Below, one piece after another: positions 1-7,844 of a stretch of DNA of 48,565 bases (position 1 is its first letter; every line of letters begins with the position of its first letter). The stretch is from Desulfobacteraceae bacterium (lineage in GTDB: Bacteria; Desulfobacterota; Desulfobacteria; Desulfobacterales; Desulfosarcinaceae), in assembly GCA_024230435.1 (NCBI GenBank), contig JAAERL010000202.1:1-48565 (forward strand), given 5' to 3'. Under the pieces are notes generated by a model. It saw only the letters and a list, made by a program, of their open reading frames with translations. It searched no databases and had not been told where the DNA came from. Position numbers and translations under genes: made by a program.

Positions 1-2735
1 GTGGTTGATGCTGAGGGGGTGTCACTGTCGTTCAGGTAGGTAATCGTACCGGTACTGTTCCCGGTGAGCAGGCTGTTTATCTGTGCGATGGTTCCTGCGA
101 TCTCAACAGTTTTTGTATTGTTGCTGTCGCCGATGATGGAGACCCCGGAACTGCCAACCGATACAGTCAGGGCGCCTTCATCTACACTGAGTGTGGCTGT
201 AGCGCCGTTATCGGCGTCATCGGCATCGGTAACCCTAAAGCCTTCTGTGCCATGAATGTTAAGAGCCGAATTTTCCGTTGCACTAAATGCGCTGCCGGGC
301 GCGGTGACTACCGGTGCATCGTTAACAGCGGTGATGTTGATCAAGGTGCTGGTTGTGGCTTGCAGTGCTCCACCGGTGCCTTGGCTGCCGGTGTTGCCGT
401 CATCAATCGTCCAGTCAATTTGTACGGAGGCCGAAGGCGCATCCGAGCTATTGGTGTAAGTGATCTGGCTGACAATATTGTTCACATCTGCTGTTGTGGG
501 GATTTCACCGTTGACATCGGTAAAAGTGATCACCAGTTGGCCAGCTGTGGTTGTGGTGTCGAATGTTGCAATGATCTGGCTGTTTTTAATTAGATTGCTG
601 CCGCTTAGGGTGATCCCGTTTCCATCGCTGAAAGAGAAAACGTCATTTGAATCTGCGCCGCCGTTACGGGTTAAGGTGATGGTAGCGCCGCTATAGTTAC
701 CGTTGCCGCTGTTAAGCGCATCCAGCTCCGCATCAGCGACTGAACTGGCAGAGTCCGTTTCCAGGAGCACTGCCGAGCCGTTTTCGGTATAGGCAACATT
801 GGCCGGGAGGCTGAAATCACTGTTATAGCGAAGGACAAGGAAATCATCTCTCGAGCCATTGTTGCTGTATCCCGCCACCAGGACGCTGCCGTCGTCCTGG
901 ACAACGCAATGATATCCGTAGTCGTCATTGGCCGATACCTGTGTGCGCAGCATGCCGTTTGTACCGAATCCGGTATCCACACTGCCATCACTATCGTATC
1001 GGCATACCTGAACATCCCAGTCGTCATCGGAATCATCCCGGATTCCGCCAACGGTGAGAATTTGGCCGTTGGATTGCACCGTTACGGTTTCAATATGTTC
1101 ATCGCCGCTGTTTTGCGATGTTATATATCCGTCACCGCCGCCAAAAGTTGTGTCTAATGCACCAAAGCTGGTGTAGCGGATTACAACGGATTCATTGACG
1201 CTACTTGAGTATCCTGCTATCAGAATATTGTCGTTGGAATCCAGCGCGACACTTTTAGCTTTTTCATCCGGACCTAAAATATCAATGGATGTGATACCAT
1301 CACCGCCACCGAAATCAGTATCGAGGGCGCCGTCAGTGTCATAACGAAGTAATAGAAAATCAGGACCGGAGTACCCGGTTACCAGAATTTTGTCATCATC
1401 TTGTATTATGATATCAGTGAAGTCAGTATTGGAAGAATATCTGACCCAGCCATCACCGCTGAAATTTGGGTCCAGAATGCCGTTTGGATCGTATCGCATC
1501 AATTGCCCATGATATCCACCATCGCGTGAATAACCTGCGACCACGATATTACCGTTGGAATCCAAGGCAAGTGCTTTGCCTACATCTTCTTCAGTGCTAT
1601 TGCTCCATTCTACAATGCCATCGCCGCCGCCGAAGGTGGTATCCAAAGTGCCGTCGTCGTTGTATCTGACCAAGACCATTCGTGGAGTAGAATCAGAATA
1701 TCTGGCCATGCCTGTGACGAGGATTTTATCGTTGGAATCAATCACCACATCATAGGCTTTGTCAATGGTGCCGTAAAAATCAGTTGTAACCATGCCATTG
1801 ACGCCAAAATCGGTATCTATACTACCATCAGGGTTGTACCGGACCAACGCGTAATCACTGGGTCCGCTGTCCCTGCTCATTCCGGCAACAACGATTTTGT
1901 TATCGGTTTGCACAGCCATGCTATAACCTATGTCTATATGTGAATTGAAATCGGTTGTAACCGTGCCAAAGGTGCCCAAGTCGATCAGTGTGGGGGCGGT
2001 GTTGGCGGCCAGTTTGTCTTGCCATTGTACAGGATCATCAGTGTTAAACAGCGAATCTGTCTCAATTACACCAGCGCTGTATTCTAAGTCCCAGTCACCT
2101 CCCAAATCGGCATGCCCGGTAATGTCATCGGAGGCGGCCACATCAGCGCCGGTAATTTGGGCAATGTCGTCGAGCAGGGTTTGTCCACCGCCACCGGCGG
2201 CCACCCGGCAACCGTAAAAAAGGATGTCGCTGTCATTGCTCATGGCGTTGCCCCACTCGGCAAAGGCATTTGTGTTTTGTTCCAGGGTAGATTGGTCTAA
2301 CCAGGTGCTTCCCAGGTTGATTTTTCCATCGGCCCCGTGGGTAACGATATGCACGGCGGAAAGATCACTGCGGTTTGCCAGGATATCGCTTATCTGGCTG
2401 ATGCCGTCCTTATCTGCGTCAAGGGTTATAACTTCTATGATGCTGTCGTCTTTGTCCTTTTGAATGTCTTCTAATAAAGTTTGCTTATCGGTCACATTGC
2501 CATTGATCACCACAAGTTCCCATCGCATCTGAATACTGGTATGTTCAACGGTTTCGGCGTTTTCAGAAGCGATACGTTCAAGCTGAATATCGCGGGTGAC
2601 AACATCATCGGGCGATTGATCGTTTTCTGCGGCCGGGTCCAGGCCGGGCGCGGCATCGGCTGAAAACAGCACGCGTGGTTCCAAAGCTTCGCAGCGTAGC
2701 ACTCCGGGCCGGTTCTTTGCGAGTTTTTTGATCAT
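1..2735 (-). CDS. Giant LEPR-XLL / DUF4347 / delta-60 / cadherin-like exoprotein, N-terminal part (continues past the left edge)
   Basis: An open frame of 911 codons runs without a stop from an ATG at 2735 (good ribosome site AAGGAG) to the window edge, so the C-terminus is not visible. There is no Sec signal peptide. The N-terminus is basic and carries LEPRVLFSADA (residues 18-28), the LEPR-XLL motif known at the start of very large surface or secreted proteins. Residues about 60-240 match DUF4347 (motifs VHIVTHGADGKINLG and LFYGCRVAAGGGG). Seven delta-60 type repeats follow (about 245-640), each with a core like DTTFGGGDGIV and a strand like ILVAGYS. After about residue 660 come cadherin/VCBS-like beta domains containing ITAVNDAP. 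It is probably an adhesin or other surface exoprotein and the cargo of the four genes upstream. Domain calls are by eye; the cargo role is inference from position. Confidence 0.85.
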   Translation of the reverse strand, partial: MIKKLAKNRPGVLRCEALEPRVLFSADAAPGLDPAAENDQSPDDVVTRDIQLERIASENAETVEHTSIQMRWELVVINGNVTDKQTLLEDIQKDKDDSIIEVITLDADKDGISQISDILANRSDLSAVHIVTHGADGKINLGSTWLDQSTLEQNTNAFAEWGNAMSNDSDILFYGCRVAAGGGGQTLLDDIAQITGADVAASDDITGHADLGGDWDLEYSAGVIETDSLFNTDDPVQWQDKLAANTAPTLIDLGTFGTVTTDFNSHIDIGYSMAVQTDNKIVVAGMSRDSGPSDYALVRYNPDGSIDTDFGVNGMVTTDFYGTIDKAYDVVIDSNDKILVTGMARYSDSTPRMVLVRYNDDGTLDTTFGGGDGIVEWSNSTEEDVGKALALDSNGNIVVAGYSRDGGYHGQLMRYDPNGILDPNFSGDGWVRYSSNTDFTDIIIQDDDKILVTGYSGPDFLLLRYDTDGALDTDFGGGDGITSIDILGPDEKAKSVALDSNDNILIAGYSSSVNESVVIRYTSFGALDTTFGGGDGYITSQNSGDEHIETVTVQSNGQILTVGGIRDDSDDDWDVQVCRYDSDGSVDTGFGTNGMLRTQVSANDDYGYHCVVQDDGSVLVAGYSNNGSRDDFLVLRYNSDFSLPANVAYTENGSAVLLETDSASSVADAELDALNSGNGNYSGATITLTRNGGADSNDVFSFSDGNGITLSGSNLIKNSQIIATFDTTTTAGQLVITFTDVNGEIPTTADVNNIVSQITYTNSSDAPSASVQIDWTIDDGNTGSQGTGGALQATTSTLINITAVNDAPVVTAPGSAFSATENSALNIHGTEGFRVTDADDADNGATATLSVDEGALTVSVGSSGVSIIGDSNNTKTVEIAGTIAQINSLLTGNSTGTITYLNDSDTPSAST

Positions 2736-2800
2736 GGCAGCTCCTTTTTAACAACAGTTTTAATCGTTCACGAAACAGATTCATTTTTAGCTGTAAGCCG

Positions 2801-3670
2801 TTATTCTACGTCCCAATGCTTTTGGCTTGTTTCGATGATGCCGAATCTTACCAGGCACTTCAAACCGCTGGGTATTTTTCTATTTTTGTTAGGCAGTTCC
2901 AGGCGAACGCCGAACGTGCTGCTGGCAGAGTCGATGAAATTGTCAACCAGGCTGACGGTTGCGAGTTTTTCACCGAACATTGCAAGTTCCGGGATAATGG
3001 TTGCCTGCATTCCTTTGGTGATTTTGCCGAACATCTGAGCAGGCACAATGACTTCTATACGGAGAGGATCGATCTGCGCCACACGTAACAAAGGCTGGTT
3101 ATTTACGTATTCGCCCGGCGATACGAAACGGTCGACGATGACGCCGTCAATAGGGCTTTTTATGATGCGCTGCGCCAGAACCGCCTTGCCTTTTCGGAAT
3201 TCCAATTGCGCCATCTTGCGTTTTTCCCTGGCTTTTCGAAGGCGGTAGTTGGCCAGCTTGATTTCTGTTTTGGCCTCATCCTTGTCGTGGCCTGGAACAG
3301 AGGAAACGTTTTTTATGCGCTCATAGGCTCGTTTGACAAAGGCCAGATGGGCGCGTTGAAGTTCGATTTCACCATCAAAGGACGCCATGGCCTTGGCTTT
3401 TTCATACGCAGCCCTTTGTACCGACGATTCCAGCATGACCAGGTCCTGGTCTTTTTTTACCAGACTGCTTCGGTCAACCGTAACTTCGGAGACAATGCCC
3501 TCATCGGGTGTTCCGATGTCAACTACGGTAAACGGTTCGATCAAACCATCGTATTCGGAGTATTCAGCCTTTGCTGCCGCGTTGGTTGTCTGTAGTAAAA
3601 CTGTCAGTATAATAAGGATTTTGGAGGTTGTAAAAACTCTCAATAAGCGTTGTTTACTATTAATCAGCAT
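2801..3670 (-). CDS. Periplasmic HlyD/RND-type adaptor subunit
   Basis: A protein of 289 residues with an N-terminal hydrophobic signal segment (ILIILTVLLQTTNAAAKA). It then has a split biotinyl-lipoyl domain (start GIVSEVTVDRSSLVKKDQ, end IIKSPIDGVIVDRFVSPGEY), separated by a charged alpha-helical hairpin, then a beta-barrel region (PLRIEVIVPAQMFGKI). This is the membrane fusion or adaptor protein fold, which links inner-membrane pumps to outer-membrane channels. I chose the ATG at 3670 because AAGGAG lies 9 bases before it; a GTG at 3700 would overlap the upstream gene. It sits 13 bases after the SecA-like gene and just before the giant protein. No TolC-like partner is present in the window, so the channel must be encoded elsewhere or beyond the left edge. 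Confidence 0.85.
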   Translation of the reverse strand: MLINSKQRLLRVFTTSKILIILTVLLQTTNAAAKAEYSEYDGLIEPFTVVDIGTPDEGIVSEVTVDRSSLVKKDQDLVMLESSVQRAAYEKAKAMASFDGEIELQRAHLAFVKRAYERIKNVSSVPGHDKDEAKTEIKLANYRLRKAREKRKMAQLEFRKGKAVLAQRIIKSPIDGVIVDRFVSPGEYVNNQPLLRVAQIDPLRIEVIVPAQMFGKITKGMQATIIPELAMFGEKLATVSLVDNFIDSASSTFGVRLELPNKNRKIPSGLKCLVRFGIIETSQKHWDVE

Positions 3671-3683
3671 CGCATTTATCTCC

Positions 3684-5699
3684 TTATTCCATGTTACCAC
3701 TGAATGCGAGCAGCCGGCCGGTATGTTTGCCGTGTTGCAGCATTGCCCGGCGAGCCCGATAATGGCGTTTTTCTATTTTTTGTTGTGATTTTTTGATGAA
3801 ATATTGATTTAACTTTTGTTGTAACAAGCCCTTTTTAGCTGTCCGGTTCTGTAAAAATTTGATCAACAGCGGGTGACACGTGTTGCGGATCAGATCATCT
3901 TCCAATGATACGATAACCTGATAGCTGCCCGGATCACCCATGCGGGCGCAGCGCCCGTAGAGCTGCCGGTCGATGCGCCCGGCTTCATTGCGGCAGGCGG
4001 CAATCACGTGCAATCCGCCCAGCGCTGCGACCCCCGGACCCAGGGCGATGTCAGTTCCGCGGCCAGCCATGTTGGTTGCCACGGTTACTTGCCCCGGTTG
4101 GCCCGCGCTGGCAATTATTTGGGCTTCGTTTTTGTCCTGGCGGGCATTGAGCACACAATGCGGGATACGTTTTTTGTTGAGTATGCGGCTGAGCTGTTCG
4201 GCGGCGCCTACCGAGTCTGTGCCGATTAGTACCGGACGGCCTTTTTTCCGTATCGCTTTTACTGCTGCGATTACCGCCTTGTATTTATCTTTCATTTGCG
4301 GGTAAACCTGAACGGGCAAACTCAGGCATTGGCTGGGCCGATGCAGCGGTATGCGTTGCACGCGCAAGCCATACACCGGCCAGAGTTCGGCGCTAACCTC
4401 CCTGGCGGTGCCGGTCATGCCGCCCAGATGCATGTAGCGGCGGAAAAAGCTTTGAAAGCTCAGACGCGCCAATTGTTCACGGGTTTCGGTCATAGGGCAA
4501 TTTTCCTTGGCCTCTACCAGTTGGTGCAGCCCTTTTTCCCAGGAGCGGTCCGGCATGGTGCGGCCGGTGTTGGCATCTATGATGACGACTTTTTGATCTA
4601 TGACCAGATAGTCGCGGTCTTTTTGCAGCAAATACATCGCCTGCAAGGCTTTAAGAATGATCTCTTCGCGCATGCGGGCATTTTGCCAAAGTTTGACATT
4701 GCAATCTTTAAAGTGATTCAGGATCTGCTGGCCGGTCAAACTGAGTTGAACTTTGCCAGTGGTATGATCAAGGTAAAATTGCTGCCCTTGTTCCAATGTC
4801 CGGGCCACGGCCAGCGCTTGCCGGTATAGTTCGTGTTCCGTGCTGCTGTCGATACTGCGAGTCAAGATCAGCGGAGTGCGGGCTTCATCGATTAAGACAC
4901 TGTCTGCTTCATCAATTATGGCGAAGCAAAGCCCGCGCAACAAAAGTTGATCCAGGCGGCTTTGGCTGGCATATGCGCCTTCGAGTTGCAGGCGCAACTG
5001 GCTGCGCTCATTGCCGAGCACCACCCGGTCGCGAAGGTAATCAAAGGCGGCTTGTTGGCTGGTGCAATAGGTGATATCGCAGGCATATTGTTTGCGCAGT
5101 TGGCCGGGCTGCATTGTCTGGTCCACATATCCGATGGTCAATCCCAAGGCCTTGTACAAAGGGGCCAATTTTTCGGCATCACGTTTGACCAGGTATTCAT
5201 TGGCAGTAATTACATGAACCGGAACACCGGCCAGGGCAGCAGTTGCCGCGGCCAGGGCGGCAGCCAGGGTTTTGCCTTCGCCGGTTTGCATTTCCGCCAG
5301 GTTGCCATGAAGCATCACCCATCCAGCCATTAGTTGGGAATCATAAGGGCGCGTGCCCAGTGTTCTAAGGGCCATCTCACGCACCAGGGCAAACGCCAGA
5401 ATATTGAGCTGCTCATCATCCATTGCCCGGTGATGCAACCGGTGGCGCAAATCAATCACCAGTTGATCCAGTTGGTTTCTGTTCAGCTTCGTTAGCAATG
5501 TTGCTTTTTGGCCGATTGCCTGTGCAACATTTTTCAGGGGTGTGCTGCGATCGATGCGCAACCGTGACAACCAGGTGCACAACGATTTGAAAGAACGATC
5601 GAGCCATCCGTCAAACGATTCTTTTTGTTCCGGATATTTTCCGGATATAAGTCCCGGGCGCATGGCTCCGGTTGTAGCGGTTAAAGAAGCGTTAAACAT
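3684..5699 (-). CDS. Truncated SecA-like translocase ATPase
   Basis: 671 residues, against roughly 800-900 for housekeeping SecA. The DEAD motor is intact: Walker A MQTGEGKT (137-144), VITANEYLVKRDAE (163-176), Walker B IIDEADSVLIDEARTPL (261-277), GGMTGTA (426-432), motif V ATNMAGRGTDI (541-551) and motif VI GRCARMGDPG (582-591). A preprotein-crosslinking-like region lies at about 230-370. After motif VI only one long helix remains (QQKIEKRHYRARRAML), and the protein stops where the two-helix finger, helical wing and C-terminal zinc site would follow. The usual ERHESRRIDNQLRGR stretch is diverged to RNEAGRIDRQLYGR. The start has GAGGAG 6 bases upstream, and the gene overlaps the preceding one by 8 bases. 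It is probably a specialised motor for the neighbouring giant protein rather than the housekeeping SecA (inference). Confidence 0.88.
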   Translation of the reverse strand: MFNASLTATTGAMRPGLISGKYPEQKESFDGWLDRSFKSLCTWLSRLRIDRSTPLKNVAQAIGQKATLLTKLNRNQLDQLVIDLRHRLHHRAMDDEQLNILAFALVREMALRTLGTRPYDSQLMAGWVMLHGNLAEMQTGEGKTLAAALAAATAALAGVPVHVITANEYLVKRDAEKLAPLYKALGLTIGYVDQTMQPGQLRKQYACDITYCTSQQAAFDYLRDRVVLGNERSQLRLQLEGAYASQSRLDQLLLRGLCFAIIDEADSVLIDEARTPLILTRSIDSSTEHELYRQALAVARTLEQGQQFYLDHTTGKVQLSLTGQQILNHFKDCNVKLWQNARMREEIILKALQAMYLLQKDRDYLVIDQKVVIIDANTGRTMPDRSWEKGLHQLVEAKENCPMTETREQLARLSFQSFFRRYMHLGGMTGTAREVSAELWPVYGLRVQRIPLHRPSQCLSLPVQVYPQMKDKYKAVIAAVKAIRKKGRPVLIGTDSVGAAEQLSRILNKKRIPHCVLNARQDKNEAQIIASAGQPGQVTVATNMAGRGTDIALGPGVAALGGLHVIAACRNEAGRIDRQLYGRCARMGDPGSYQVIVSLEDDLIRNTCHPLLIKFLQNRTAKKGLLQQKLNQYFIKKSQQKIEKRHYRARRAMLQHGKHTGRLLAFSGNME

Positions 5700-7839
5700 A
5701 GAATCTCCTCAGAAAAAGCTGCCGGATGCGGCGGTACCACTGCATGGCCAGTGGTTGGCCGCCGTGTTCAAAACGGACAAAAACACGCCCGCCGATATAG
5801 GGCTGAGGCATATGTTGGGGTAAATCCAGGTCAATCTGAAAATGACTTTCCATGGCGCGGCATCCTTGAGGATCTGCCGGGTCAACAGGGATCGGGCCAC
5901 CGCCCTTTGTTCCCAGGGCTGCTGACGGTAAAGTCAGATCAGCAGCCGGAACAATTCGTTTGATATTGGCATATATGGTCTTGGCCGGATTTTCAGCCAG
6001 TTTTATTTCAACGTGGGTCACGCGTTTGCGCACCAGGCCGATGTCGGTTTGACTGACCACAGCGCGAACCGTTGGCCGCTGGTTGGTCATCAGGTAACCG
6101 AGTTTTTGGCCTTGTTTGACATAACGGCCATGAAGGTTTGACGCATCGATTAGAATAAAAATCCCGTTGGCTGGGCTGCGCACGACCAAATTTGCCTTTT
6201 CCTCTTTAACTTGCTTGAGATCCTCAGCGATACGGTTAATATCCTCTTGCAATATTTTGCGCTGGACACGTTCACCGAAAGCGGTTGCGTTGAAGCTGGC
6301 CTTTAGTTCCGAAAGTTGTGCCTGCAGAATTTTTATTTTCGCTTCAAGGTTCGGGTTTTTTCCTTTGAGCAGGGGATCGTTGCTGGAAACGGATTTGTCC
6401 ACCGGAGCCAGGATCTCTACAATTTCACAATCGGTTCCGGCCCGGATCACTGATTGTTCCGGCAGCCAGACAACCCCTTGAGTCGTGGTCCAAAGCGGCA
6501 TGCGTACGACAAAAAGCAACACGATGAGCCCTAAGGCTATGCCGGCGCTAATCAGGCTAAACCTTGCTTGGTTTTCGCGGACCGCCGGCAGGGTTACAAA
6601 GCGTTTCATTGCCCGGACGGCGGGCAATATAAATAGATAAACGCCGCCCCAAATGGCGATTATAACTCCGAGGAAAAAGAAACGGCCGCTGACGAACCAT
6701 ATGAGACCGGTAAGAACTATCGCTTTGTAAGCAAATGAAAAGGGGCCGTAAAACAGGAACCAGGCTTTTTCTCCCTGGCCAGTGACCGGTGAGTCTGCTG
6801 TTTTTATTTTCAACAGGTAACGTTGGACCAGATAGTTTAAGTACTGCTTTGACCGTAGAGCAAGGTTGGGAATCTCGATCAGGTCGGACAGGATGTAATA
6901 TCCATCGTAGCGCATTAACGGGTTGGCGTTGAATACAAGAGTTGAAAGTCCGCAAATTAACATCACATTATAGCATACGGCGCTGATTATACCGGTTTCC
7001 ACGTTCAGCCAGATAAACAAGGCAATGGCGGCAAGCAGCAATTCGAACATCATACCCATGGCGGCCACTGCTATTCTTTTCCATTTATCGGAAAAAGCCG
7101 CTGAGGCGGTGGCGTCAACATAGGGGATCGGTGTCATGGCGATCAGCGTTATTCCCATTTCGTGGACGCTTCCGCCCCATTTCTTGACTGCAAAGGCATG
7201 TCCGAACTCGTGCAGTATTTTTACAATGGGAAAGGTCAGCCAAAGCAAGGCCAAGTTGTTGGTAAAAAGCAACTGATCTGTCATGGCCCCGCTGAGTTCA
7301 GGCCAGTGTATGGTAGCGGCAAACAAGGCGGCAAGCATTATCAGCAACCAGGCAAAAAATGGTTTCTTTTTAAAAAGCGCATCCGTTAAAAAATGCCATT
7401 TTGTGAGAAAACGCTCCGGGTCCCACAGCGGAAAACGCATTGCAAAAGGGTTCAGATTGTTTTTGATCCGCTGGTCTTTGGGCTGACTCTGTTTTTGCCG
7501 GCCGAGTTCCAAAGTGCTGGGCAAAATATCGGTTTGAATTAGATCCGCATCGTATAATTGCGCCAGCAACCGGATAACCTCATCTTGAGCCGGTGTTATA
7601 TCCGCACAATGTTCAAGAACGCTGTCCCAGAGTTGCTGCAGGCTCTGGCGCCCATCCATTCGTGCAATCAAGGCATAAGCGCCGGCATTAAAGCGGTGGT
7701 TTTGACCGTTGAGGCTGTTGCGCAACACATACCACGTCTGTGCGCGGTACACATGGCGTGCAATGATGACGTTGTCGCGCAATTGCGGTTTTAAATGAGC
7801 TACGCGATACCAGTAGCTGCTGAAAAAGGAATCACTCAT
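5692..7839 (-). CDS. PqqD-like / M50 (site-2-protease family) / HlyD fusion membrane protein
   Basis: Counted from the ATG at 7839 (715 residues), chosen because it begins 5 bases after the upstream stop; a TTG at 7881 is the alternative. The first ~110 residues resemble a PqqD-type domain. Several membrane segments follow, with the zinc motif HEFGH (210-214) and a second motif NPLMRYDGYY containing the third ligand Asp (about 312), as in M50 intramembrane metalloproteases. The second half has a further transmembrane helix (LIVLLFVVRMPLW), then an HlyD-like lipoyl/coiled-coil adaptor (VVRSPANGIFILIDASNLHG). All zinc ligands are present, so proteolysis is possible, but in such fusions the M50 unit may be only a membrane platform. 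It overlaps the SecA-like gene by 8 bases, suggesting translational coupling. Confidence 0.85.
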   Translation of the reverse strand: MSDSFFSSYWYRVAHLKPQLRDNVIIARHVYRAQTWYVLRNSLNGQNHRFNAGAYALIARMDGRQSLQQLWDSVLEHCADITPAQDEVIRLLAQLYDADLIQTDILPSTLELGRQKQSQPKDQRIKNNLNPFAMRFPLWDPERFLTKWHFLTDALFKKKPFFAWLLIMLAALFAATIHWPELSGAMTDQLLFTNNLALLWLTFPIVKILHEFGHAFAVKKWGGSVHEMGITLIAMTPIPYVDATASAAFSDKWKRIAVAAMGMMFELLLAAIALFIWLNVETGIISAVCYNVMLICGLSTLVFNANPLMRYDGYYILSDLIEIPNLALRSKQYLNYLVQRYLLKIKTADSPVTGQGEKAWFLFYGPFSFAYKAIVLTGLIWFVSGRFFFLGVIIAIWGGVYLFILPAVRAMKRFVTLPAVRENQARFSLISAGIALGLIVLLFVVRMPLWTTTQGVVWLPEQSVIRAGTDCEIVEILAPVDKSVSSNDPLLKGKNPNLEAKIKILQAQLSELKASFNATAFGERVQRKILQEDINRIAEDLKQVKEEKANLVVRSPANGIFILIDASNLHGRYVKQGQKLGYLMTNQRPTVRAVVSQTDIGLVRKRVTHVEIKLAENPAKTIYANIKRIVPAADLTLPSAALGTKGGGPIPVDPADPQGCRAMESHFQIDLDLPQHMPQPYIGGRVFVRFEHGGQPLAMQWYRRIRQLFLRRFYV

Positions 7840-7844
7840 AGTCT

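Noticed and set aside
1-2700. Many plus-strand open frames in the first 2.7 kb
   Set aside because: They are antisense to the continuous minus-strand frame of the giant protein, whose repeats and motifs are clear.
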